From Bin87 sp965204905 (GTDB lineage Bacteria; Chloroflexota; Dehalococcoidia; Lucifugimonadales; UBA3495), in the NCBI GenBank assembly GCA_965204905.1, contig OZ242042.1:1054001-1118000 (forward strand): a stretch of DNA of 64,000 bases, in the 5' to 3' direction. The notes under the pieces were generated by a model. That model searched no databases. It was not told the DNA's origin and was given only the letters and a program-made list of their open reading frames with translations. Shown piece by piece: positions 54,278-63,302 of the stretch; positions within the stretch are counted from its first letter, which is position 1; the number at the start of each line of letters is the position of its first letter. Made by a program: the position numbers and the translations under genes.

Positions 54278-55132
54278 ATGAGCAGTAACCCCGGCCATGA
54301 AGGCGCGCTGCCCCACGACGAGCACGGCTCGCACGAGGATGCCGGCATCGGGCGGTTCTTCTTCGGGCGTGTGCCGGAGGGGGTTCACGGCGGGCTGAAA
54401 CAGTATGGGATCCTGGCAATTTTCCTGGCGATTATCACGCTGGTCGAATTTCTCATCATCGTTCCGGAGGGGTTGCAGGGCTCCAGCGTCGTGATTGCGC
54501 CGCTGGTGATCCTGTCGGTCATCAAGTTCTTCTGCGTCGTAGCGTTCTTCATGCACCTGAAGTTCGAGCACGAACTGCTGTGGCAGGTATTCGTGGCCGG
54601 CTTGGTGCTGGGTCTGGTGGTAGCGCTGGCACTGGTGCTGCTGTTCGGCGTCTTCCGACCCACGCCGAGGGCTTTCTCCGAGCATCGAGCCGCACCTTTT
54701 GAACACCACGCGGCGGAAGAGGAGCACCACTACGAGGCGATAGTGGTTCCCACACCGTGCCCGGTGGGGGCCTGCCCGCAGCCGGCGGCTCCCGGGGCCG
54801 CGACTGCCGCATCTTCGCCGGGACAAGCGCTGTTCGTTGGGGCTGGCGCATGTTCGTCCTGCCACACCATCAGTGGCGTCGCGCAGGGAGTGTTGGGGCC
54901 ACCTTTGGATGGGATAGGATCTGCCGCTGGCAACCGGATTCCCGGTTATTCTGCTGAGGACTACATCAAGGAGTCGATACTTGTGCCGGACGCTTACGCA
55001 GCCGGTACTGCCGACGGACTGTCCCAGGACTATGACGGCAACTTGATGCTGTCCACTATGGCCGGCATACTGCCCTCGCTATCCGACGAGGACATAGAGA
55101 CCCTGGTGGAATACCTGATGAGTCTGCAATAA
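54278..55132 (+). CDS. Subunit IV-like protein fused to a cytochrome c domain
   Basis: The 284-residue product has residues ~40-130 with three membrane helices of the prokaryotic COX4 type (IKFFCVVAFFMHLKFE). A His-rich linker follows, then a cytochrome c domain with heme motif CSSCH (~192-196) and a likely Met ligand (NLMLSTMAG). The fusion gives the oxidase a second heme c besides that of CoxB. ATG 54278 follows CAGGAGGAACTCACGCA. Confidence 0.85.
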   Translation: MSSNPGHEGALPHDEHGSHEDAGIGRFFFGRVPEGVHGGLKQYGILAIFLAIITLVEFLIIVPEGLQGSSVVIAPLVILSVIKFFCVVAFFMHLKFEHELLWQVFVAGLVLGLVVALALVLLFGVFRPTPRAFSEHRAAPFEHHAAEEEHHYEAIVVPTPCPVGACPQPAAPGAATAASSPGQALFVGAGACSSCHTISGVAQGVLGPPLDGIGSAAGNRIPGYSAEDYIKESILVPDAYAAGTADGLSQDYDGNLMLSTMAGILPSLSDEDIETLVEYLMSLQ

Positions 55133-55160
55133 CCGCTATTTCGCGGCAATTGAGAACACA

Positions 55161-55187
55161 TAGGGGCGACTCACGAGTCGCCCCTAT
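55161..55187. repeat. TAGGGGCGA/TCGCCCCTA dispersed hairpin
   Basis: An inverted repeat with arms of 12 bp lies downstream of the cox operon and could serve as its terminator, though it lacks a T-run. Confidence 0.75.
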
Positions 55188-55268
55188 ACAGTTAACAGGT
55201 ATTGCAGCCTTGCCGTCGACGCCGGTAATATGCCGGTATCAGTACCCCCAACAACGGAGGACGTACCC

Positions 55269-56150
55269 ATGCTGGTCGATTTGATTCGCCTGACCGCTGC
55301 CGATGGAATGGAACTGGACGGCGCGTTTTTTGAGCCATCCCCGGACGCCAAACCGGACGGCCCCATTGACGCGGTGCTCTGCATCCACGGTTCGGGACGC
55401 AACTTCTACACTGCGGCCACGGCCAACATGGCCAACGACCTGCGTAACCGGGGTTACGGGGCCCTGACGCTGAACACGCGAGGTCACGATACCGTGTGGG
55501 TGGACCGGCAAACCGGCGTCGCCGAGGGCAACGCCTACGAGATTCTGGATACTGGTCGCCAGGACCAGCGCGCCGGCATTGACTATCTCGCCAGCCTGGG
55601 CTACAGGCGCATCGGGATATTGGGCCACAGCATGGGCGCGGTGAAAGTCACCTACTACGCCGCAACCGAGGCGGACGACCGGGTAGCGGCGGTCATACCC
55701 GTGTCGCCGGTGCGGCTGTCGTGCTCGTACTACCTGGAGTCGGAGGACGCCGAGGAGTTCCGGGCCAACCTGGAGACGGCTGACCGGATGGAAGCGGAAG
55801 GCCGGGCGCTGGACCTGTTCTACGTGGACTTTCCCATCAAGGAGATGTTCTCGGCGGCGGCGTATCTGGACAAGCACGGGCCGCTGGAGAAGTACAATGT
55901 CATAGATCACGCGCCCAAAATCCGGGTTCCTTTGTTTGTTCTGTCCGGCTCGCTGGAGACCCACACGCGCCTGCTGGACGTACCGCAGGATATGATCACC
56001 GCTGCCGTAAATAGCCCGCGCGCCGAGTACCTGGTGCTGGAAGGCGGCAACCATTCGCTGACTAACATGATGCCAGAAGCCGGCGCCGCTGTGCTCGACT
56101 GGCTGGCGTCGCTGTCCTCTGCCGGCGTGTCGGCTGCCGCCGCAGACTGA
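55269..56150 (+). CDS. Alpha/beta-hydrolase
   Basis: The 293-residue product has CIHGSGRNFY (oxyanion hole), GHSMGAVK (nucleophile Ser), and GGNHSLTN (His). It is similar to the esterase/dienelactone-hydrolase-like families; the substrate is unknown. ATG 55269 follows ACGGAGGACG. A possible promoter TTGCAG (55202) with TAATAT (55226) lies upstream. Confidence 0.85.
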   Translation: MLVDLIRLTAADGMELDGAFFEPSPDAKPDGPIDAVLCIHGSGRNFYTAATANMANDLRNRGYGALTLNTRGHDTVWVDRQTGVAEGNAYEILDTGRQDQRAGIDYLASLGYRRIGILGHSMGAVKVTYYAATEADDRVAAVIPVSPVRLSCSYYLESEDAEEFRANLETADRMEAEGRALDLFYVDFPIKEMFSAAAYLDKHGPLEKYNVIDHAPKIRVPLFVLSGSLETHTRLLDVPQDMITAAVNSPRAEYLVLEGGNHSLTNMMPEAGAAVLDWLASLSSAGVSAAAAD

Positions 56151-56154
56151 CAAG

Positions 56155-56616
56155 ATGGCCGACCCAGTGCGAGAGCCGATCAGCGTCGTCCCCATTGGGT
56201 ACGTGCGGAGCGGGTTCAGCGAATATGCACCGTCGGACGAAATGCGGCGGGAGACCTCCACGATCATCGTGTACCCGGAGTATGCGGATGGGTTGATGGG
56301 GCTGGAGTCTGGAGACCAGATTCTGACCCTGTTCGCGCTGCACCGGGCCGTTGCGTCGGGCTACGATCTGCAACTGCATCCAGGGCACAACCCGGTCAAT
56401 CCCATACGCGGGGTGTTCGCGACGCGGAGCCAGTATCGGCCCAACTTCATCGCGGCAACGGTGGCCCGCATCCTGGCCGTGAACGTTGACGGGGCTACCG
56501 GCGAGGGGATTGTGGACGTTGTTGAGCTGGATGCCCAGGACGGTTCGCCGGTGATCGACATAAAGCGCCACTCCGCCGCGTTTGATGATGGCGCGCAGCC
56601 GGGTCAGGCGTTTTGA
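56155..56616 (+). CDS. TrmO/TsaA-type tRNA methyltransferase
   Basis: The 153-residue product contains PIGYVRSGF, RGVFATRSQYRPNFIAATVARI and LDAQDGSPVIDIKR, which are the signatures of the TsaA/TrmO family that N6-methylates t6A37 of tRNA using SAM. It starts 4 bp after the hydrolase gene. Confidence 0.88.
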   Translation: MADPVREPISVVPIGYVRSGFSEYAPSDEMRRETSTIIVYPEYADGLMGLESGDQILTLFALHRAVASGYDLQLHPGHNPVNPIRGVFATRSQYRPNFIAATVARILAVNVDGATGEGIVDVVELDAQDGSPVIDIKRHSAAFDDGAQPGQAF

Positions 56617-56692
56617 CACCGCCGGGCGGTTCGGATACCATCGTGTGCGGTGTCTTTCCCCCTCAACGCGAACGGCCCAGGGTGTAGCGACC

Positions 56693-57001
56693 ATGCCCAT
56701 TTATGAATACCGTTGCCAAGCCTGCCACCGCGTAAGCAGTTTCTTCTTCAAGGTGGCCTCGGCAGTGCGCGCCGTGAACTGTGAGCACTGCGGCGACGCT
56801 GGAATGGAGCGCATCATGTCGTCCTTCTCGCAGGGGCGAACCGAAGCCGACGAATATCGCAACCTGGACCCGCGATACTACAAGATGGTGGACGACGCGC
56901 TGGGCAAGGCGTCGCCCGGATCCGACCCTGACCACTACCTGCGGCAGATGGCGCCGTTCTCCGCCGCGGAGAAATCCGGCGATCCTTACTTCAATGAATA
57001 G
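56693..57001 (+). CDS. FmdB-family zinc-ribbon protein
   Basis: The 102-residue product starts MPIYEYRCQACHRV, with the second metal pair in CEHCGDAGMERIMS. FmdB-type proteins are small regulatory zinc ribbons often found near amidase genes; here the amidase is 14 kb away. ATG 56693 matches the conserved N-terminus; the longer frame from 56582 is rejected. Confidence 0.85.
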   Translation: MPIYEYRCQACHRVSSFFFKVASAVRAVNCEHCGDAGMERIMSSFSQGRTEADEYRNLDPRYYKMVDDALGKASPGSDPDHYLRQMAPFSAAEKSGDPYFNE

Positions 57002-57045
57002 GTCCGGTGGGCGTGCCGGACGATTCTCCCGGAGGCATAGACTGA

Positions 57046-57483
57046 ATGTCTGACGAAGCTATCGCATTTCCTTCTTTGGCCTGGTTCGAGGCCCTGCGGG
57101 GGTTGGTCAACGAAGATGCCGGCTACCGCCAGTTTGGTACCGTTGACGCCGACATGGGAGTCAAGGTCGGCGATGAGGTGTATGTAATCAACTTCGAGGC
57201 GTTCCAGTGCAAGTCGGTGCGCGCCGGCAATGAGTACGACCTGATCAACGTTGACTTCTTTATCGAGATGGAACTGGATGCCTGGCGGGGGATGCTCGAA
57301 AACATCAAGGCCAACGGTGGCGCCGAGGCCGGCCAGACCCTGGTGAGCCTGGACATGATCAACGAGATTTCCAATAACGCCACCGGCGACCAGCTGCGGG
57401 CGGACCTGTTCTTCCGGTACAACCAGAGCCTCCAGCACTTCTTTGACCTGTCCGCCAACCTGGAAACCACTTTCGCCGCCTGA
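57046..57483 (+). CDS. SCP2-type sterol-transfer-like protein
   Basis: The 145-residue product has DADMGVKVGDEVYVINFEAF, then DFFIEMELDAWRGMLENI, then a helix-rich end. This follows the SCP2 beta-sheet and helix order, but similarity is moderate. It would bind hydrophobic ligands in the cytoplasm. GGAGGC lies upstream of the ATG; the beta-lactamase-like gene follows 25 bp later. Confidence 0.55.
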   Translation: MSDEAIAFPSLAWFEALRGLVNEDAGYRQFGTVDADMGVKVGDEVYVINFEAFQCKSVRAGNEYDLINVDFFIEMELDAWRGMLENIKANGGAEAGQTLVSLDMINEISNNATGDQLRADLFFRYNQSLQHFFDLSANLETTFAA

Positions 57484-57508
57484 AAACATCTATCAACGAG
57501 GGACATTG

Positions 57509-58615
57509 ATGACCACTGCCGCAGTTCAAGACCAGGTGGGGATTGATCCCGCCGCCGTTCAGGAGTTGGAAAAGCTCTTTCACCAGCAGATAGACCAGGG
57601 GTTGCATCCCGGCGCTGGGTTGGCGGTGTACCGTCATGGTAAGTTGGCCGTGGACATCTGGGGAGGACTGGCCGACGATGCCGCCGGGACGCCGGTGAAC
57701 GCCGATACCATGTTCATCCTCTACTCGTCCACCAAACCGCTGGCCGCCGCGTGCCTGCATATTCTCTGGGAGCGCGGGCGGTTGGACTGGGATGACGCGG
57801 TGGCGAAGTATTGGCCCGGTTTCGCCAAGCACAACAAGGGCGGCGTCACCATCCGGCACATCCTGACCCACCGGGGCGGGTTTCCCGAAACCCCGCCGAA
57901 ACTGTCGTGGGACCGTTGGCAGGACTGGGACTACGTGGTCAAGTGCATGGAGGACGTCATTCCCGACTACCCGGCCGGGCAGATTATGGCCTACCATCCG
58001 CGCAACTTTGGCTGGGTCATCGGCGAACTGGTGCAGCGCATTGACGGCCGGCACATCGGAGTGTTCCTGCGCGAGGAGATCCTGGATCCGCTGGGCATTG
58101 ATGACGGTTACGTGGGATTGCCGCCGGAACTGGAGCACCGGGTATCGCGCATCCATGCCATGGAGGACTGCGACCGGCCCGGCATGATCCGCCCTTACAA
58201 CCGGCCGGAGGTACACCAGGCGGTGCATCCTGCCGGGGGCGGTATCTTCGCGGCGCGGGGACTAGCTCGGTTCTACGCTATGCTGTGCAACGGCGGCGAG
58301 TTGGACGGCGTGCGCATCATGCAGCCGGAGACGGTGGCGGAAGGGACGCGGCTCCAGATTGAGGCCAACGATTTCTCTCTGGGCACACGGATGCGGCGTT
58401 CGTTGGGCCTGGTGCTGGATGACAACCGCATGGGAGCCAGCGCTGCCAGCGGAGCGGGAACGTTCGGGCATGGCGGCGCCGGAACCTCAGTGGGTTGGGC
58501 AGACCCATCCATGGGTCTGGCGGTGGCTTATATCACCAACGGGTTCCGAGCCAGCGCAACCAACAACCCGCGCTTGGCCGCCATCTCGCGGGCGGTGCGC
58601 GCGGCCTGCCGGTAG
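57509..58615 (+). CDS. Serine hydrolase, beta-lactamase/EstB fold
   Basis: The 368-residue product contains FILYSSTKPLAA with the S-x-x-K nucleophile, YHPRNFGWVIGEL in place of Y-x-N, and a C-terminal GTFGHGGAGTSVGWADP motif like the H/K-T-G triad. It belongs to class C beta-lactamase-like esterases; an esterase role is likelier than lactam hydrolysis. Confidence 0.88.
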   Translation: MTTAAVQDQVGIDPAAVQELEKLFHQQIDQGLHPGAGLAVYRHGKLAVDIWGGLADDAAGTPVNADTMFILYSSTKPLAAACLHILWERGRLDWDDAVAKYWPGFAKHNKGGVTIRHILTHRGGFPETPPKLSWDRWQDWDYVVKCMEDVIPDYPAGQIMAYHPRNFGWVIGELVQRIDGRHIGVFLREEILDPLGIDDGYVGLPPELEHRVSRIHAMEDCDRPGMIRPYNRPEVHQAVHPAGGGIFAARGLARFYAMLCNGGELDGVRIMQPETVAEGTRLQIEANDFSLGTRMRRSLGLVLDDNRMGASAASGAGTFGHGGAGTSVGWADPSMGLAVAYITNGFRASATNNPRLAAISRAVRAACR

Positions 58616-58661
58616 TCCGGTGTCTCCCATCATCCCAAGACAAACTTCTGAGGAGACCAAT

Positions 58662-59309
58662 ATGACCACGCCGTCAAACCCTGCTGGGTCTAGAGAATTT
58701 AGCTTTCAATGCCCCCATTGCCAGGGTGTGATTGGGTTCTCAGTGGATGCCTACAGTTCCAATGACTTTGACGACGATGATGATTTGGAAGTCTGGCTAG
58801 ACGGTGACGGCTTTGATTTCGAGTCGCCGGCAAGCCGATCGTACTACGACTCGATGGAGAAAATGAACCATGCGATCGTCAGGACCAAGTACACGGAAGC
58901 GGTGCCGTTAATTCGCGCTAACTTGGAGCATCTTACCAAGTTCGTGGAATCAACTGTCGACCAAAACGATCGTGTACCGCCATCTATTCCAGTATTGGAA
59001 CAGGGAGGTCGTATCCTGGCCTTAATGGGTGATTCGGACGGTTTGCGACGGATGCGCGAAATCGTTACCGGAACCAAAGGAATTGAGTGGTTTCTTGATG
59101 ACATTAACCGGCATGAGCGCGACATGGAAATGTTCCAGTCCATCCGTAGAGCGGTACGGGACAACCCCAAGTGTTTGCAATCTGAAGTCAAGATCCTCAT
59201 AGGTGAAGCCGACGGCCGACGAGTGGCAACCTTGATCGGATATTTGGAAAAATCAGGAGAGATCACCAAAATCAGGGAAGGTCGGAAAATCCTGTTGACT
59301 GCTGAGTAA
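58662..59309 (+). CDS. Hypothetical protein with N-terminal Zn motif and C-terminal winged helix
   Basis: The 215-residue product begins with FSFQCPHCQGVIGF, one C-x2-C pair, followed by an acidic stretch, a helical middle, and a C-terminal segment (VATLIGYLEKSGEITKIREG) that reads like a winged helix. The family is not recognised. AGGAGACCAAT lies before the ATG. The region looks lower in GC than neighbours. Confidence 0.6.
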   Translation: MTTPSNPAGSREFSFQCPHCQGVIGFSVDAYSSNDFDDDDDLEVWLDGDGFDFESPASRSYYDSMEKMNHAIVRTKYTEAVPLIRANLEHLTKFVESTVDQNDRVPPSIPVLEQGGRILALMGDSDGLRRMREIVTGTKGIEWFLDDINRHERDMEMFQSIRRAVRDNPKCLQSEVKILIGEADGRRVATLIGYLEKSGEITKIREGRKILLTAE

Positions 59310-59434
59310 CCTTCGTCAACGGGTTGGAATCGTCGATCTCTTCCATAACAGACTGACCAGTCGGACGATACGCAATTGCCTGTTTACATAATTGAGGTCG
59401 AGTTTGGCTGCCCCGTCGCTGAGGTTTACCAAAA

Positions 59435-59791
59435 ATGAGCGCGATGAACGACTTTCACCATCAGGCTATGGACTTGGTGGCAACCGCAATGCTGGAGCGA
59501 ATGCACGGCGATCCGGAAAAGGTGTCACCGCTGTATGCCGAAGCATTGGAGTTGGAACTCGCCGCCATTGCGGAACTCACTGAACCCATTGAGCCTACTC
59601 ACTCCGTCCTGCACCGGAGCGCCGGCTGGATGGCTTACCACTCCGGCCAGTACCGCAAGGCGGAGCAGTTGGCCGCTTGCGCGCTGGCGCAGGAACCGCC
59701 GTCCGAAATCGCCAGTGAGCTTCGAGACCTGCTGAAGCAGGTATATGCCCAATGGCCGCAGCAGCGCACGGCCGAAGCTGTCGCTGACTAG
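59435..59791 (+). CDS. Small TPR-like helical protein
   Basis: The 118-residue product is helical. The segment RSAGWMAYHSGQYRKAEQLAACALA reads like a single TPR hairpin. The function is unknown. GAGGTTT lies upstream. DUF952 follows 4 bp after its stop. Confidence 0.6.
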   Translation: MSAMNDFHHQAMDLVATAMLERMHGDPEKVSPLYAEALELELAAIAELTEPIEPTHSVLHRSAGWMAYHSGQYRKAEQLAACALAQEPPSEIASELRDLLKQVYAQWPQQRTAEAVAD

Positions 59792-59795
59792 CCTA

Positions 59796-60152
59796 ATGGC
59801 CTCCATCATCTACCACCTGGCGTTTCGCGCCGATTGGGAGGCTGGACTGGCTGCCGGGGAATACCGCGCGCCATCGCTGGCTGAGGAGGGGTTTGTTCAT
59901 GCCAGCGGGGATGAGGAGCAGATGCTGCGGGTTGCGGCGCGGTTGTTCGCCAGCCGCACCGATCTGCTGGTTTTGGATGTGGATACGGAACGACTGCCGG
60001 ACGATTCGCCGGTGATTCGCGAGCCGGCCAGGTCGGGCGAAATCTACCCGCACGTGTACGGGCCTATCAATCCGCACGCGGTGGTGCGGGTCCGCGTGCT
60101 GGTTCCGGATGGTTCTAATCCTGGCGCTTTTGCGCTGGTCGGCGCCGGCTGA
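59796..60152 (+). CDS. DUF952 protein
   Basis: The 118-residue product contains IYHLAFRADWEAGLAAGEY, EEGFVHASGDEEQM and PHVYGPINPHAVVRV, which match the DUF952 family (PF06108), found alone in many bacteria. The function is unknown; a glutathione-S-transferase-linked role is seen in some fusions. Confidence 0.88.
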   Translation: MASIIYHLAFRADWEAGLAAGEYRAPSLAEEGFVHASGDEEQMLRVAARLFASRTDLLVLDVDTERLPDDSPVIREPARSGEIYPHVYGPINPHAVVRVRVLVPDGSNPGAFALVGAG

Positions 60153-60341
60153 TTTCGGCTGAGGCTGGACATCCGTTATTCTGACGAGCAACTGGCGATC
60201 ATCAGGGCGGTCATATCATCCCTGCCGGCCCTGGACCCCTTCAGCATTTCCCTGCGGGATGAGGCGGTTGCGCGCGGTGATTGTCCCCAGCGACTGTGGC
60301 CCCTCTGGCCGCTGGCGGAGGCAGATGGGGCGCTGTGGGGT

Positions 60342-61112
60342 TTGCTCATCGAGGATGACCGGATCGAACGGTTCTCCGTTTACGGTATGTTTCCCGCCGC
60401 GTATAGCATGGTGTACGGACCGGATTCGCCGGGTGCCACCATACGGTACGACGGACGCACACGCGGTCGGGTCGCCATCATCAACAGCGGTTCGACGGCG
60501 GTGGTAATCAAGCCGTGGCAGAGCAGCCGCGAGGGGGAGATCGCCGCCATCGCTGGAGGCCTGGGTGTCGGGCCGGCGCAACTGCCAAGTATTGCCGGAT
60601 TCATCAGCGAGGAATACGTTGATGGGCGGTTCCTCACCGACCTGCCGGCGGAGGAAGCCACCGATGAGCGGATGCGGTCGGTGGGCGCGGCGTTAGCTGA
60701 CGCGCTTTCCCGCCTGCATTATGCCGGCGTCTGCTACAACGACGCGACGATATCCGACCCGGAGGGCCGTTCCCACACCATCCTGCGGCACGACGGAGAA
60801 ATCCGACTGATTGACTTCGGCGTTGCTCTGCTGCTGGACAACCATCCCGAGGATTTGACTTTTGAGGATGCCTGGAACGCTGCCCGCACCGACCCGATGT
60901 TTCGTTTGTTCCGGCAGATGACCGGCGGAGACGACGGCGAATCCCTGAGGAGGTTCGTTGCCGACTACGGGCAGCGTCTGGTCGGCCAAACGGCGGCGGA
61001 GATTCAGTCGCGGGACTGGCGCATCGCCGAGGAGGGAGCGGCTATCATCGCGGCTCGATATGGGCCGGCGGCGGCTGATGCGTTGCGTGAGGGGTTCGCA
61101 GATCGCTGCTGA
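60342..61112 (+). CDS. Protein-kinase-like protein
   Basis: The product has 256 residues from TTG 60342. Lys in AVVIKPW and Glu in EGEIAAIAGGL form the N-lobe pair, EEYVDGRFL the hinge, a YND segment replaces the usual HRD loop, and LIDFGVAL is the DFG motif. It resembles RIO/Bud32-like or aminoglycoside-kinase-like folds. The same frame stays open back to 60153 and reads like protein (from CTG 60165), so the true N-terminus may be ~60 residues longer. Confidence 0.65.
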   Translation: MLIEDDRIERFSVYGMFPAAYSMVYGPDSPGATIRYDGRTRGRVAIINSGSTAVVIKPWQSSREGEIAAIAGGLGVGPAQLPSIAGFISEEYVDGRFLTDLPAEEATDERMRSVGAALADALSRLHYAGVCYNDATISDPEGRSHTILRHDGEIRLIDFGVALLLDNHPEDLTFEDAWNAARTDPMFRLFRQMTGGDDGESLRRFVADYGQRLVGQTAAEIQSRDWRIAEEGAAIIAARYGPAAADALREGFADRC

Positions 61113-61122
61113 TTGCACTGGG

Positions 61123-61154
61123 CTTCTGGATTCCTGCTTTCGCAGGAATGACGG
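61123..61154. repeat. GGATTCCTG/CAGGAATGACGG dispersed repeat
   Basis: This is a copy of the family at 18063 and 18290, after the kinase-like gene. Confidence 0.75.
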
Positions 61155-61243
61155 CATTTGCCAACAGGGGACTGTGGACATCGGCACGGCAGCGGCTTAC
61201 TATGCCACCACTTGTTTATGCAACCATGTCAAGGAGATTCGTT

Positions 61244-62962
61244 ATGCAGACTAGGCAGATGACCGCCAGCGCGTCCCGGCTGATGGTGGAACAACTCGTG
61301 GCGTCCGGCGTCAAGTACGTGTTCAACAACTCCGGTTCCCGGGAGGCGCTATTCTTCGACGCGCTGCACGCCCGCTCCGACATTCATGGCATCCTGGGCC
61401 TGCACGAGGGCGCAGTGACCGCGATGGCCGGCGGCTATACCCAGGGCAGCCTTACTCCGGGCGTGATGGTGGTCCACCTGGGCGCGGGACTGGCGCAAGC
61501 CATGGGTCAGTTGATCAACATCTGGACCGGCAGTCTGCCGGTGGTGGTCATAACCTTCGCCGGCGACACGGGCAGCTTCGCCGGCAAAATCAGCCTGGAC
61601 GTGAGCCACAACGCCGGCCCCACCGCCATCGCCGCGCCGATGATGAAGGCGAACTGGACCGTCATCGAGCCGGAGGGTCTGCCGGCCGCTGTGGAACGCG
61701 CTTTGCGCGTCGCCATGACTCCGCCAGTGGGGCCGGTACACCTCGCCGTGTACGACCGATTGCTGGGGCCGCAGGAACACACCGCCAACATCATCGATGG
61801 CGGCATCCCGGAGTTCCGCGCCGGCTACCCGTCGGATTCCGACGTGGAGGCCGTGGCCAGCGCGTTGCGCAATGCCCAGCGGCCGATGATGTACGTGGGC
61901 GACGGAGTCTGGAAGAGCGGCGCCATCGCCGAGGTCACCGCGCTGGCGGAACGGTTCGGCGTGCCGGTGGTGGGTGATCCGAGGGCCTTTCCCATCAAGC
62001 ACCCTCTGCACGCCGGCGGGCGGCGGCTGGAGCAGGCCGGCGACATAGACCCCGACCTGATCGTGTGCATCGGCGTAACGCATAACGGCGCCGGCAACTC
62101 CAGCGACTACACCGCCTTCTTCAATGCCCAGCGCACCATCGCCATCGGCGCCGACGCTGAGAACCTGGAGAACATCCCCGGCCTGGATTTGGCCGTGCTA
62201 GCCGACGAGAAACGCGCTGCGCAAAGCCTACTGGACGCCACCGATGGGGACGATATGTCCGACCGGCGCGGCTGGGCTCGTGAGGAGGTGGCGTCGCTCC
62301 GCGCCCGCACCCGGGCCAACGCCCAGAACGTCGCGGCCCAGGAGGGCCGGGTGCGCCCGGTGGTCCTGGGCGACGCGCTGGACGCGGCGCTGGAACTTCG
62401 CGGCGGCGGTCTGGTAACCATAGAGCAGTTCGCGGTGGCGCAGGACATATTGGACAATACCGGGGATGCCGGCAACAACCAGTACATCCGGCCCGCCGGC
62501 GGTTCTGAGGGCTACGGAGCGGGGGCAGCCATCGGCGCCAAGCTGGGCGCGCCCGACAAGCCGGTGGTCGGCCTGGTGGGCGACGGATCGCTATACTACT
62601 CCGATCATGCCCTGTGGACGGCGGCGAGCCACAGCGTGCCGGTAATGTACGTGATCTCCAACAACGGCGCATACGGCATCGTTGCCAACTCGTGGTACAA
62701 CGCCGGCGCGCAGATGAAGGACACCGGAGAATACCGGGGCGTCGTTCTGGACAATATCGATCCGGTCAAGCTGGCCGAGGGTTACGGCGTGGAGGCGGCG
62801 GACGCCACCGACGAGGCAACTATCGGTGAGGCTATCGAGCGCGGGCTACGGGTGGTCGAGGACGAGAAGCGTCCCTACCTGCTCAATGTTCACCTGCCGC
62901 TGGGCCTTCCGCCCGGAGGCCATCCGGGCCAGATCTACAGCCTGAGCAACGATATCGGGTAG
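61244..62962 (+). CDS. Thiamine-diphosphate-dependent enzyme (acetolactate-synthase/benzoylformate-decarboxylase type)
   Basis: The 572-residue product has three domains. GLHEGAVTAMAGGY has the ThDP-activating Glu55. The middle domain follows the DHS-like pattern. The C-terminal domain carries the ThDP/Mg motif GDGSLYYSDHALWTAA with SNNGAYGIV. The substrate is undetermined; the absence of an ilvN partner argues against anabolic acetolactate synthase. AAGGAG precedes the ATG, which excludes the longer frame from 61148. Confidence 0.88.
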   Translation: MQTRQMTASASRLMVEQLVASGVKYVFNNSGSREALFFDALHARSDIHGILGLHEGAVTAMAGGYTQGSLTPGVMVVHLGAGLAQAMGQLINIWTGSLPVVVITFAGDTGSFAGKISLDVSHNAGPTAIAAPMMKANWTVIEPEGLPAAVERALRVAMTPPVGPVHLAVYDRLLGPQEHTANIIDGGIPEFRAGYPSDSDVEAVASALRNAQRPMMYVGDGVWKSGAIAEVTALAERFGVPVVGDPRAFPIKHPLHAGGRRLEQAGDIDPDLIVCIGVTHNGAGNSSDYTAFFNAQRTIAIGADAENLENIPGLDLAVLADEKRAAQSLLDATDGDDMSDRRGWAREEVASLRARTRANAQNVAAQEGRVRPVVLGDALDAALELRGGGLVTIEQFAVAQDILDNTGDAGNNQYIRPAGGSEGYGAGAAIGAKLGAPDKPVVGLVGDGSLYYSDHALWTAASHSVPVMYVISNNGAYGIVANSWYNAGAQMKDTGEYRGVVLDNIDPVKLAEGYGVEAADATDEATIGEAIERGLRVVEDEKRPYLLNVHLPLGLPPGGHPGQIYSLSNDIG

Positions 62963-62970
62963 TAGAAGCA

Positions 62971-62994
62971 AAGGGGCGGGTTTAAACCTGCCCC
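62971..62994. repeat. GGGGCGGGTTT dispersed hairpin
   Basis: This is a relative of the repeats at 39761 and 55161, after the ThDP enzyme gene. Confidence 0.65.
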
Positions 62995-63017
62995 GTCAAA
63001 CGGTTGTGAGGCCGATC

Positions 63018-63302
63018 ATGATCCATCCTACTGAAGTGCAATCGCGTGGCAGATACCGAATTTGGCTGCGATATTCGGACGGCGTAAGCGGCGAGATAGA
63101 TCTGTCCGACGTGGCGGGCACTGGCGTGTTCAAAGCGTGGGACAATCCGGAATACTTCGACAAAGTCCATATCGCTCCGCATCGGGCGATTGCCTGGGAC
63201 GATGACATCGAGATCTGTCCAGATGCTTTGTATCTGGAACTGACGGGCAAATCGGTCACTGAACTGATGCCGGGCGCCCGGCATCTCATGCAAGATGCCT
63301 GA
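63018..63302 (+). CDS. DUF2442 protein
   Basis: The 94-residue product contains YRIWLRYSDGVSGEIDLSD and VFKAWDNPEYFDKVHIA, which are typical of DUF2442 (PF10387). It forms a two-gene unit with a DUF4160 gene that overlaps by 8 bp, a pairing usually regarded as toxin-antitoxin-like, though not proven. Confidence 0.85.
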   Translation: MIHPTEVQSRGRYRIWLRYSDGVSGEIDLSDVAGTGVFKAWDNPEYFDKVHIAPHRAIAWDDDIEICPDALYLELTGKSVTELMPGARHLMQDA

